NCBI GenBank assembly: GCA_009760855.2
Contig: WPIO01000063.1
Coordinates: 1,175,001 to 1,239,000, forward strand
Direction of reading: 5' to 3'
Source: Cristatella mucedo
Taxonomy: Eukaryota; Bryozoa; Phylactolaemata; Cristatellidae
Length of the DNA stretch: 64,000 nucleotides
Part shown: positions 10,327 through 22,600 of the stretch, one piece after another
Numbering within the stretch: position 1 is the first letter of the stretch
Layout of the letters: the number at the start of each line of letters is the position of its first letter
Notes under the pieces: generated by a model
What the model was told of the DNA's origin: nothing
Database searches by the model: none
The model's input: only the letters and a program-made list of their open reading frames with translations
Translations under genes and position numbers: made by a program

Positions 10327-11525
10327 ATGTTCGTGATCGTCAGATACGGCGGTTAGTGCTCCGCTGATTTTGTCTTTTCAAAATGGCTTTTCGAGATAAG
10401 AATTACTTTGGGGCAGTTTAGGGCTTTTTCTTGCGTTTCGCAAAGTCCTACAATCAGAGTGCACAGATGCGCGTTCGAAATTCATTTCGAATGATGGATA
10501 CAATCAAAGTAGAAGCAGATGGCCTCCTGTCATTAATTAATTTGAAAATATTGGTCATGATATAACTATCGTAAGATTTCTCTGAGTGCCTACTTTTCAT
10601 CCATGCGAGCGCTCGCGTACACACCCCTGCCTCACTCGTGCACGCACAGACATAGTCAGTATTTGCATACGTGTGTGTACACGCATACCTATATGTGCCT
10701 GTACTCTACATAGAAACGGGTTCGCATAAATGCATATTTTTATCGCATAACAGCACTGGAAAAAGAGGACATAGGTTTTGATATTGCTGTCACCTAATCA
10801 ATTCACCGAACAGCATGCGCGCTATGAATGCCCGCTACGAGGACACGCAAGAGGACCAGCTACGAGGAAGTATAGAAAGCGGCTCTATTTCTTGGCACCT
10901 TTTTTGTGCCCACGAACGCTGCCATCCTATGTAAAACGTCCTAAATGACTCAATCGCTATTTTTAGACTTAAGCAAAGATATTTTTAATAACAAATTCTT
11001 AATAATAAGAATAATAATATTGCACTTGATAAAGCGCCCTCAGAGAACTTAATCTCTTTCTAGGCGCTTTACATTTGCTGCAAAGGGAAATGCAATTGAA
11101 TGGTAAGTAAAACCATGCTTGAAAAACAAACAAAATGAATAATATGGTAAGGGGTGACATGCACAGGGTCAGCATGCAAATGTGGTCAGTGGCTTACTAA
11201 GCCATGCTGCTTTTGGAATTCAAGAGATGACTAGATTGCGGGTTTCCAATTTTTCCCATTCTTCGTTCTTATTCGGCTTGCACTTGCTTATTTGGAAAGC
11301 TTTCAAAAAAAGTTTGCTGGAAGCTGCCGAGCCAAGTCGCAATTTGTCTGCAGACCAACGGCGGGCCATCTTCAATCCCCAGTGCAAGACAATAGTCTTG
11401 CTCGACCAGGTCAAGCGGAAGTGCAAGCTCGACAAGCTGGGTGAGCGCGAGCGCGCGCGCGCTCACCCAGCTCGAAGCAGCAAAGCAGGGGCGGCGTCGC
11501 TGCGCGGCTGGCGCCTTTGTAGCCT

Positions 11526-11600
<75 letters not shown>

Positions 11601-13193
11601 ATGCGCGCTTTGCTTCTCGGAGCGCAGCGGAAATCGATCTGGCGGACGAGCAAGGCAACGCGAAGCACCTGAGGGACTATCCCGGCCGCTACGCCAGCGA
11701 GATCCTCCAGGAAAAGGAAACCTTAGTTCTGCTGCTGGTCGAAGGTGAGAGCGGCCGCGACGTTCGCCCTCACAGCGAGCCGACGCGTCCGACGTCGGGG
11801 CATTCGTGCGATGGCGGCGGACGCAGCCGGCGAGCGGGCGCCGGTCATGCGGCTGCGAGCACGCGCTGACCGGCTCGCTGTTGTGACAGAGCTAGTCAAT
11901 TTACTTCTAGTCCGTCGGACCGGAACCCCTGGGGGGGAGGGGAACGCCTTCTCGCTTTATCTGCTAGAATGGCCAACGCAGAGCAGCGATGTATGCAGCG
12001 GCTGCGGGAAGCGTCATCAGTTGCACCCGGGAGCGCAGATCAATAACGCGGCAGACGCCGAGACCGCGGCGAATTGCATCCACAAACACGCTGTCCCGGA
12101 AAGATAATGAAGTGCCGGTCGCGAGAAAAGATCCACTAGGGGATGACCATTCGATCGTGTTTCCTTTGCAGCAAATGTAAAGCGCCCAGAAAGAGATTGA
12201 GTTCTCTGACGGCGCTCTACCAAGTGTCATTATTATTAGTATTGTTATTATTATTTTATTATTATTATTTTTATCGTAGCAGCGGAAGGGCTGGCAGGCA
12301 GTGGCCTACAATCAGATCGCTGGGACTGGTGGCTGCAGCCGATGCAGTACGATTTTTGCTCGGCAGCCAAGGTCACAGTTAAGCAATCTCAAAACAAAAC
12401 TCAGATTCCTCGCTAAATTCCTGGCAGCGTCATGCGTCAGTCCGTGAGTTGTTGCAGTGCTAAAGGCAAACGGGTAAGCGTTGCGACTGTCGCTGGATGC
12501 CGCAGCGCCACAGCATCGCCTGCGAATACCCAAACTAATATACACATTAGACCTACTGCATGTGAATAGTGAAGAGAGATTGGAGACTTTGGTATTATTG
12601 TAAGCTTAAATGGTAATTTTAAGCAAATTAAAGGCTGCCTCACCGGTCGCCGATGTTAAAAGCCGAAGTGCAAAACCGTGCACAGACAAAGCATCATCCT
12701 TAATTAAGCCATTGAGCAGGTCGGCTATTGGTTGTTGTTGCTGCTGGCGCCGCCTCGCTCGCATGCCATCAAAACACGGAGGAATTTTCTTTTCAAGTGA
12801 CGCTGTTTACTCTGAAGGTGAAGGAAAGGAATGCAAGTATACGCCGCTGCTCGACGATCCGTGCACCGTCACGGACGAATTCGTCGGTCAGTGGGACTCA
12901 GGATCAGGATCAGTTAGGATCAGATTCCTGACTGACGGACTTCGCTTCCTTTCCTTCTCAACTCCCGCTTTCAAAGTTGACGCACATCCGCCCTCACCAT
13001 TTGCATTTGCTCGCTGCCATTGCAGAGCGACTAGCTGTTCGCGAATACGAGCTGCTCGGAAAACGCGCGAAAGAAAGGAAAGGCTATCTGTCTAGGCTGC
13101 CCAAGACTGCGTTTCACGGCAGCCGGAAGTCTCTTCGTACGTCGGGACCGAAGTACGAGAGCGAGGCTGCTAATGTTCGGGGGGGGGAGCGTT

Positions 13194-13224
<31 letters not shown>

Positions 13225-13240
13225 GCCAAGATGCCTTTAA
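10327..13240 (+). CDS. CXorf65-like protein, paralogue B (five exons)
   Basis: Exons are 10327-10351, 11354-11440, 11628-11744, 12818-12886 and 13026-13240, totalling 513 bases and 170 residues; all introns are GT-AG and phase 1. The short first exon encodes MFVIVRYG, and the junction restores an Asp, as at the start of vertebrate CXorf65 proteins. The core reads AIFNPQCKTIVLLDQVKRK, EIDLADEQGNAKHL, GRYASEILQEKETLVLLLVE and YTPLLDDP. Exons 2, 3 and 4 have exactly the lengths of those in gene A (87, 117 and 69 bases), so the two are tandem duplicates. The last exon is longer than in A and diverged: a Lys/Arg-rich part, then a Cys/Arg tail encoded by a run of nine G and a (GTGC)n repeat. A donor-like CTTC/GTACGT inside it at about 13134 could end the exon earlier. 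No signal peptide or membrane segment is seen, and the role is unknown. Confidence 0.82.
11000..11195 (-). mobile_element. LINE 3' end in intron 1 of gene B
   Basis: Reverse-complement copy of the CR1/L2-like terminal module: an (ATT)n tail, the GCGCC/GGCGC hairpin (about 11030-11073) and about 120 bases of 3' UTR. It is closely similar to the copies at 7400-7675 and 62095-62410. Confidence 0.85.
11522..11597. repeat. (GCC)n trinucleotide tract in intron 2 of gene B
   Basis: About 24 uninterrupted GCC units occupy nearly half of the 187-base intron 11441-11627. Because it is in-frame and stop-free, it creates long spurious poly-Arg, poly-Ala and poly-Gly frames. It lies 30 bases before the acceptor of exon 3. 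Confidence 0.95.
12145..12275 (+). mobile_element. LINE 3' terminal module in intron 3 of gene B
   Basis: The sequence GCAGCAAATGTAAAGCGCCC, an internal AGAGATTGAGTTCTCT and a GGCGCTCTA arm are followed by a long ATT-rich tail. Only the last part of the LINE is present. Confidence 0.8.
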
Positions 13241-13304
13241 GAATGGGTTACACCAAGAATGCATTCTATGCCCACCAAATTCACAGTTTCTGCTAACACT
13301 CTCG

Positions 13305-13885
13305 CCATGGTGATCGCCAAGCACAATGTAAGCTTTCATTTCCATTCAGATGAAGTACTGTTGCACCTATGCTTTGATCTCTCCCATTCGTCCAGCACGG
13401 GAATGCACCTCTAAATTTCCTTCAACCGTGTACGTGCTGATTCGCTCTTTCTTGAATAGCAGTAAACTTTCCCAAATTCAACGATGATAAGCAAGCGTAC
13501 TAGTTATAAGAAGCCTAGTGTGACTCAGAAATTGGAAAACCTGACCTTCAAAACTGGGCTCGGCAAGCATTTCTCCTCTAACCCATATACGGGAACAGGG
13601 TGTTCTTTTCCAAAAGTACATTTCCCTAGAGGACCAGGTCAGCTTCAAACTCAAGTTTGCCTACTTTTGGCTAAGTAAAATAGCATGAATTCGGGCTTGC
13701 ATAGGTAAGGCTGTCACAACTAAGCCGGTCCATGCATTTGTAGCATTCCGTACAGAAATCTGTAACTCGCCACTCGCAAGTCTTCCTGCCTGGGCTCTAT
13801 ATTTGTCTAAAAACTATGCTATCTTGACCAGGACAATAACTAGCCTGAAATTAATCCATGTATGCTGATAAAACTGAAAAATTTG
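13305..13885 (+). mobile_element. degraded CR1/L2-like LINE fragment
   Basis: The broken translation follows the RT region after the YADD motif: an AKHN-FHFH-DE stretch near 13310-13365, then KPSVTQKLENLTFK at about 13510-13550. Frames change several times. It begins about 65 bases after the stop of gene B, so that gene's 3' UTR is short or partly LINE-derived. Confidence 0.6.
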
Positions 13886-14202
13886 CGTTTAGTGGTGCAC
13901 ATTTAGAAAGAAAGAACAGCTACGAATTAAATTAACGTGTATTTATTTTGAAGTAGAAACAGTTGTTGACGCTTAGTCTGATCTGTTGCTTTCATACTTT
14001 AATCCAACAAGATCCTTTCTTGAGATGATGTCAGAAGCTAACCACTGGACTTGGTGAAACCAAGGTGTCTAATCAGATCGCTGATGTTATTCTGGTTGTG
14101 GAAAAACGTCCTTCTCTCCTCATCCGTATGTGTGAAATTTGCATCTGGTTCTACAAGGTTTTCTACTTTGCCCAAATTTCTGCTTTCTCTGGGAGATAAC
14201 TG

Positions 14203-14353
<151 letters not shown>

Positions 14354-14614
14354 GGGATAGGATGGGGAGCTATATAGGGCAGCGTAGTACTGATTGAATG
14401 ATTGAATGAATGAATAGATACATGATGACAGGTGCATTCGTACCATTTTGAAATTTCGAAGGGTTCACCACGCAGAATTAGCAGTTATTGGAGTGTTAAT
14501 TTGGTTCAAGCTAATTCTTAATAATGATTAAATGCCTTTGATACCAAGAGAACTTTAGCAACTTCTACTCGGTCTTCCTTCTATCGCTTCTATCAAATAC
14601 ACTGGAATGAGTCG

Positions 14615-16232
14615 TAGCAGACTAGATGAACTCTTATCCTGAAACCTCAAATCTTACCTGTAAAATCAAGTCTAGCTTTAGAGCTTATCACTCCGCAGAG
14701 TCAGTTTTGCTTCAGGTGTACAACGACCTACTTAGGCATGAAGACTTAAATAAAGTCTCTCTGTTTATTTTGCTCGATCTTTCGTCAGCTTACGTTGCTA
14801 TCGATCCCCAGGTCATTGTTAAGCGCCTATCGTCTCGCCTGGGCATCGTTGGCACGGCATTGCGATGGTCCAGGTTCTAGCTCAGTGAGAGACTCCAGTG
14901 TTGATGTGAATGGGCAAAAGGTATCTGCGGAACATCTAAAATATGTGGTACCTCAGAGCTATGTGCTTGGTCCTGTTCCCTTTACGGTCTATACTTTTCC
15001 TCTAGCCGATGTGACTGCCAAGCACAATCTTTCACTCCTGCAGATGACGTTCAGTTAAACCTCTGCTTTGTTCTCTCCAAGCCCTACAGCACGTCGGATT
15101 CTCTCAACTCCCTTGTTGCGTGTATTGATGGCATCCACACATGGATGGCAGCAAATTTTCTTAAATTGAATGGTGATAAAATCAACTTACCTTGTTATGA
15201 ACAAACCAAGTGTGACTCAGAAATCGGAAAGGCTAACGCTCACAATCGGCTCTGCCGCCATACCTCCTGTTGAATCTGCACGAAATCTGGATGTGCTGCT
15301 CCAAAGTGACCTTTCATTAGACGACCACATCTGCTCCACGGTCAAGTCTGCGTACTTGTCTGTCTGTATCGTCGCACTTGCCACATCAGTTGCAGTTGCT
15401 ACATTTCACCACTTCTCGCCGACCTTCACTGGCTCCCAGTCAGGCAACGCATTGATTTCAAGGTTCTGTCACTAACTTTTAGGCCCCTTCATTCTTTGGC
15501 TCCAGCCTACCAATCAGATCTATTCCGCCACCTTGCTAAGGATCGTACCACCAGATTTTCACAATCTTACTGTTTATCTATCGTACAAACCTCAAATTTT
15601 TGGAGACCGTGCCTGTACTTCGTATGCTCAAACCGCCTGAAACTCACTTCCGACTTGCGTCATGACAGCTCCTGACTTGACCATATTTAAAAGGAAAATT
15701 AAAACGCATATATTTATCCCAGCATTTAGTGGGTTCCTGTGGTTTGAACTTTATGTGCTTTTGCGTGCTGATATTGCATGATGCCACTAACCATACTTGC
15801 ATGATAACCCTATGCATGTCACTCCTATTTAGGACAGCATTTAGTGGGTCCCTGTGATTTGTCCTTGATGTGCTTATGCGTGCTGACACTGTGCATGCTG
15901 CCACTAACCACATTCGCACGCTGACCCTGTGCATGTCACCCCTAACCATATCATTCATTTTGTTTGTTTTTCAAGCATGATTTTACTTACCATTCAATTG
16001 CATTTCCCTTTGCAGCAAATGTAAAGCGCCTAGAAAGAGATTAAGTTCTCTGAGGGCGCTTTATCAAGTGCATTATTATTATTATTATTATTACTAACAT
16101 TTTATTCTTGTTGCTTATTGAGCATTCTACCACTAACCATTCGATCGTGCTTCATTTGTAGCAAATGTAAAGTGCCTAGAAAGAGATTAGGTTCTATGAG
16201 TGCGCTCTATCAACTGTGCTATTATTATAGAA
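14615..16232 (+). mobile_element. old CR1/L2-like LINE with a younger LINE 3' end nested in its 3' UTR
   Basis: From 14626 the translation matches the RT domain ([29 protein letters not shown]), followed by frameshifted RT C-terminal blocks to about 15700. The 3' UTR is interrupted after CATGTCACTCCT (about 15825) by a cleaner copy of the same family's last 270 bases, ending in (ATT)n at about 16095. The old UTR then resumes and finishes with its own hairpin and tail at about 16160-16230. The order of events is therefore visible. Confidence 0.8.
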
Positions 16233-18815
16233 AACATTACAGCTTCTTTCCTCCCCTATACCAGTCTGTAAAAATACCGGAATTTTAATTACAATTGCAT
16301 AAATTAAACAATGATATTTTACACATAGTATTTTGCAAGAAAAAAGTTTTTCTATTAGCGAGCACGAAATGCTCGCCTTACATCGTAGAGTTATCTGGCG
16401 GTCTTCGCATGCGAAATGAAATGCCCTTGATACCCATCTAGGCTCGCCTAGATACCCGGCAGGCAGGCATGCCTAAGTATTCTGTGTAGGTCTTGCACAT
16501 CTTTGCAGACGCTGTCACTGAGTACTTTTTTCGCTAGGTCTTGATATGCTGTCTACGCACGTGGCATAATGCATCTGCTCGGTGCCAGCAACCTCTTAAT
16601 GCCATGCTATTCCAATATGGCTATTCTCTTACTCTGTAATGACATTAAATAAAACCGTCGCCTACGGCACCTGTACTGTTACACTTGCCAGAATACTGCT
16701 CTGTAGTGTTACGTTGGGCTCGCAGCCCTCGCTCAATAGGTTGGCGCGTGCTGCACATGCTGGGTGTATGTGCAAACCCTCTGTCCTCACCGTGCCTTAC
16801 ACTGCAAAACAGGAGAATCTTCAAATATAGTTGTCGGAGTATAAGCTATTTTCTTTTTATTTCAAGGTAAATGGTTAGAAAACACACTTTGTACCCAAGG
16901 ACCACAGAAATTGAAATCTCCTAGCTATAGATATCAGCCACCACTGCTTGACAATAATTTTACATCGCTATTTGTAACAGAGCTTGTTCATTTTTGCTTT
17001 TGTACTGTCTTTCGGATTCGAAGTCGCATTCTTAGGGCGTCGGCGGTTGATCTAATTAACTATCAAGTCCTAGTAGCATCGAATTCCGAATTCAAAATGA
17101 CAATTGCAGCAATCCTGACCATTCTTCTTCAGAAGTCGCAAGAAGGTTTCCAATTAAATACTCCCTGTCCTTAAGCAAGCATGCATGGAGCCACGAATCC
17201 CTGTCCTTTTAAAACTCTTCTCCTTTGAGTATGCCGAGCTGCGAGATAAGTGAGGTAATAGAATTTAAAAATAGCCAAATATGCCACATTCGCGTTTTTA
17301 ATTAATCGGCGACAAAAGTCTGCTCTGACAAAAGTCAGTAACAATCGGACAAGTCCCTGTTCAGGACAATCTCGTTGCACCGAGGCTGCATTTACTCGCT
17401 TGGCTTAAAGCCTCTGAAACTCAGATTCTCTTACATCATACTCTATCTCCCTTCCGAGCGGCCTACTATCAGAGGAATATTGACATTTTTTACTGGATAA
17501 CTTCGTCTCGCTCTATACGTGTGCTTCAAACTCGGTCTCTTCTACATAGCTGAAGAGAAAAGCACTGGGGCACAAAGTTTCACTTACATTCACAATGAGG
17601 TTCGAGGAGGGGGTGGATTGAGTACCGGAAAATTGAGTACTGCAGTGCGTGGAAGAGGTACAACTGTACAGGCACCTGAACGAGTACCTGTATGAGCATG
17701 CATTTGCCACTGACCTCTGCACGAGCCTTTGCTGCTCAAGTCGCTGGCAGTTTTGAGGGCGGACAGCGTACTCAACCTGCGGGTATTGAATGGTGCTAAT
17801 CTGGGAGTGGTCTATTGATACCACGCGGTCCTACCTACGTCTATCTCTTGTGACGCTTTGCAAGCTTTTACCATGTTGACAGACTGGAGCTCCGTTGCTA
17901 GGGCATCAGCCTCTTCGTACCTGAAGATATTGATGCTAAAGAGTGCAGACAGCTTCTTGCACTGTGGGAACCCCTTCTCCTCACGGGCTTAGCAATGTGT
18001 TTAGCCGAGCATGGACTCAGTTCTTACGACACGCCGTGCCTGTCCAAAAGGTTTCAGTCAAAACACGGATTCTATTTTATAGAGACAAAAAGGATACCAC
18101 ATCGGACGTCTTCAGGAAAGGTGCCGACGACGAAGGACGAGTGCAGACGAACAGAACTAATAAGGCTGATTAAACAAATGGCGTCATTCGATGAAGTCAC
18201 GTTGAGTTGCTCTCAATGTAATCCGATTTGATACAGGCTCCGTGTATGCTCATGAACGCTAATTCCTCACTAAAATTCAGTCAAGAACGTCCACCGCTCA
18301 GCTCAATAAAAAGAAGTCCTCGTCAATGTTGAGCTCAATTCTTGCTCACAGAACGAACCACTGCTTACAGCTGATTAACAGTCGCCTCGGATCAAGCTTC
18401 CTAAGCAATCTGAGCAATAGATTAGGACATGTCCAGTTCCAAACTTTATAAAACAGTGAATGCTCATAATCTCCAGCGCTATCGTAATCTGAACACTGTA
18501 TCGTGCCAGTGATTCAGCTACGACTGCTGAAGAAGCAGTGCTGACAGTTGGCTCAGACGGGCTATTTAGGCACTATTTTAGCTCCATCAATGACTATATT
18601 CTATATTGGCCATCGGAGGGTCTCAGTCTTGTCTTTTATTTCGCTTTCTTATTGCGTGGAGACGCACGATGGTAAACATTTAGACAATTTCCCGACGTCG
18701 TCTCCGGTTACTGGAGCACAGAGAGGGCTGGCAGTGCGCCTTGTAGGTTACAAGGTCGGATGCGTAACTCAACGCACCGGCCGAGTATCGCTTTATAAGG
18801 CCAACGAATCATTGC
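16233..18815. other. no recognisable gene
   Basis: Mostly AT-rich intergenic sequence with short frames only. A broken stretch near 17900-18230 (for example CLAEHGLSSYDTPCLSKRF) has protein-like composition but lacks a start, splice context or known similarity. I treat it as unresolved. Confidence 0.35.
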
Positions 18816-18820
18816 AGAGA

Positions 18821-19210
<390 letters not shown>

Positions 19211-19526
19211 CTTGATCAGGCCGAGCGGCAGGCAGAGAAGAGGTGCATTCGCCCGATCAATCCAAGAGGGAAGCAAGTACCTTTGTCTGCCCCCACAACA
19301 AGACGGAGCTGTCGCGCGTGTCTGACCTAGAGAGAGAGATTGATTTCGCAGCGGGCGCAAGTAATTAGATAGCCAGCGGCAGCTACAGGTTTAGTGAGGG
19401 TACAGTGCACCGAGCTGTGACGACTCCATTAATCACGGATCCGTAGGCGCCATAGACGCGGTGGGAAGGGCAGACCGGATGGATTCGCTCTGATGCTCCG
19501 ATGCCAGATGGGTGAATACAGTGGCT
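19211..19526. other. spacer before the signal-peptide exon
   Basis: No exon or repeat is recognised. If the receptor starts at 19527, this segment is its promoter and 5' UTR. I see no diagnostic promoter motif. Confidence 0.3.
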
Positions 19527-19626
19527 ATGGGTCTGATAGCTGCTCTGATTACGATCTTGTTAAGCTCCAGTGGTTACTGTCAGAGCGGAGGCGGAAACTG
19601 TTTTGGATCCCTTGGCGGATGCACCG
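19527..19626 (+). CDS. candidate first exon of the Ig-TIR receptor (signal peptide)
   Basis: The start codon ATG (19527) opens a hydrophobic leader, [18 protein letters not shown], a good signal peptide with likely cleavage near GYC-QS. A Gly/Cys-rich segment follows, then a strong GTAAGA donor at 19627. The exon ends in phase 1, the phase required by the acceptor of the first Ig exon at 31497; joining them gives a Gly codon. The link spans an intron of about 11.9 kb, so other exons could lie between, and the leader could belong to another gene. Confidence 0.55.
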
Positions 19627-22600
19627 GTAAGACTTCCAAGTGTCTCTTCGCATGCCGTTGCTTGCACATCTCCGTGGCGAGCCCATCTCACGCGGATCCG
19701 GCTTACTGCGCTAGCAGCGCCGGGGAAGTGGGTCGCCGGCAGCCGCGAGTTGCATACGGTGTAATTTAGTGAACGTGCATAGCGGCTGCTGGGCCTGCGG
19801 CAGCCGCAACGCATTCGGTGGACGTGGGCTTTCAGTGGACGTGGGCTTTCAGCTTTCAGTCGCCCCCATCCCAGCGCGGCTCTTCGTGACGTAAATAGTC
19901 CGAGGTAAATGTCTTGAGACCGGATGCCCCGACGAGATACTCAGGTTAATTTCACCTACCAGCTGGTGGTCCGACGGCGATTGCCAATTATGTTGCTAGC
20001 TAAATATTCCAAAGGGATGCAGCAGAACTAGGGAGTTAGGCACTTGTCGTATACATTTTGGCGGTTGCAACCACATAAACAGACTACCCGGGGGATGTGT
20101 CGACAGCTCCGCCTTGTACTAACCAGAAGGAGGATTGGCAGGAGGGCATCGTGGTGCAGTGAGCCACGATGGTGCACTACGTAAGGCGGATGTTTTCACG
20201 ACCTTGGTTCTGAGGTCGTGGGTTCGAATCCTGCGGCGGGCGATCCTGTATTGCCGCTTGCAAGCGGTGGTGATAGCCGTCAGGGATCTGCTGTACCTAC
20301 ATAAAAGAGGCTGTTAAGTCAGCCGGTATTTTTTTATTACGTTCTCCCGGACAGTAGAGCGGCCAACCACCTTCCGCCAGTCGGAACTTCTAGTCTCTTC
20401 ACTCCTCTCCTTTTGGCGCGGTGTGGTTACAGTCGGTTTAAAGATTTACTGTTCATCTAGCAGCTAAACGAACGAACGAATGACAAGCTAATGGGAAGAA
20501 TTTTGATTTCGCTGACCGCCTATTGAGGAGGAGCAATACCTATGATCGCCACGCTCATTTGCCAGCTCATGCAAATGAAAATGTAAATTTAATATGCACT
20601 CTAAATTTGCACTGAAAATCCTATAGTTTTACTTATAACGGCGGCGAAAAAACTAGTGGCCGTACAAGCAGATAACTCAGGTTTTTGCTAGTGCTCCATG
20701 TCTTCATCTCTGCATAGCAGTACTTAGTTTGCCCACTCGCAGTCGATTAGCAGTAGCGTCCTAAGATTATTTTGGCTCAAAATGCTTTACTTATTCACAT
20801 CAGGTAAATCACATTTTTTGCGCTGCTGCCAAGAGTTCTGTATTACCGTTGCTCCACACTATTGAACAGTGCAGGTTGTCTCGTTTGTCTTTATGAGCAT
20901 GAAGCTAGTAGCAGGTTGACACTCCATGTGATTTTTTCATTGATAAATCGTATCCACGAACCAGAACGCTTGGTTTCTACATATAGTGCTACAAAGATAA
21001 GGCCTTAACGTAGCATTAAAACTCTAAAGATTTCTGTAGATTTCTATTCTGAAATCCTGCTGATAATTTTGTACGCAAAATAGTTTTACATGGTTAGATT
21101 ATTGACAAATATGCGTCGTCCGTATTAGCTTATCAATAACGGCTCATTATGTAAGTGACAGCTCGCTGTCTAAGCCGCGTTAGTTTAGTTGACCGCCGGT
21201 TTGTTACTCTCCCAGTACTTTCTCTCCGCCGCTAAACGTAGCGCTGAATTCCGTCACACGTGACAGCGAAGCTGAGCAACGCTTGCCAAGTTATTGTGGT
21301 ACAAAGCATGCCCACAGAAAGTGCCTGGCCTTAAGAAAAATCTACGAGCAGAGGAATTGCTCCGCTGCTGTTTGGCGGTGGGCGCTTCGCTGTACAACAG
21401 ATACCGCGAATGCCAGTGCAGCACCCGGTGAGTCTGAATGAAATAAGTTCTAACTTTGCTCTACGTGTGCTACACACAAAACAGTGACTTGGGATATTAA
21501 TCCTAATGTGCTTGGCTGTAACTTAAAATAGCTCGTTGATACCGGAGGCACTTGCAATATCGTGTCTCTCGCTTCGCATTGCAGCCTGAGTGATGGTGCT
21601 CCCAAGCTGACCCACGTCAAACTCTATACCCATAATGGCACGCCTCTCTCAGTTTGGGGTCAAGATGAGCTCCCAATACAATACAATACAATACAATGCA
21701 ATATAAGGGCGACAATACAAAGGGCAAATACAAATACGATACAAAGAGCGACAGCAGACCCAGAGCCACACTTTCGTATACGAACTGCTGTATACGAAGA
21801 CGTGCCAGCTCTCTTAGCCCTGCCAAGCCACAGAGAATTCGACTATATTTGGCTGATTTAACAGCCTCACTTGCCCAGCAGCAGAAGAAGAGCCTTATCG
21901 GCTATCAGCACAGCTTGCAGTTGGATTCCGAACTGTTGGATTCCAGCTGTTGGATTCCGAAAAGCGGGTGTTACGATGCTTGGCCTGGTGGGGGAGTAGA
22001 TCTGAGAGATAGGCTGGAGCCATAGAATGAAGTGACCTAAAAGTGAGCGACAAAACCTTGAAGTCAATCCGTTGCTTGATTGGGAGCCAGTTCAGGTCGG
22101 TGAGAAGTGGTGCGATGTGGCAACTGTGACGCTCACGACAGACAAGCCTAGCTTCAGAGTTTTGCATCAGCTGCAATCGCCTGATTGCACATGCTGGTAG
22201 GCCAGCAAACAGTGAGTTACAGAAGTCGGGATGGGATGTCACAAATGCGTGGACCAACTTAGACGTGTTATCCTTACCTAAATAAACCCGAATTTTAGCG
22301 ATGTTATGTAGCTGAAAGTAGGCAGACTTGACTGTGGAGCTGATGTGGTCGTCTAACGAGAGGTCACTTTGGAACATGACACCTAGATTTTGAGCTGATT
22401 CAACAGAAGATATGCTGGCAGAGCCAATTTTGAAGTCAGCCTTTCCAATTTGTGAGTCTCACTGGGTTTGCCCATAACTAGTAAGTTCTTTTTATCATCG
22501 TTTAGTTATAGAAAATTTGCTGCCATTCATGTGCGGATGTCATCAATACATGCAGCAAGTGAGTTGAGAGAATTTGAGGTGCTCGAAGGCTCTGAGGGAT

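Noticed and set aside
11269-11869. Poly-Arg, poly-Ala and poly-Gly proteins across 11520-11600
   Set aside because: They read through the (GCC)n intron; the conserved exon borders on both sides show that it is spliced out.
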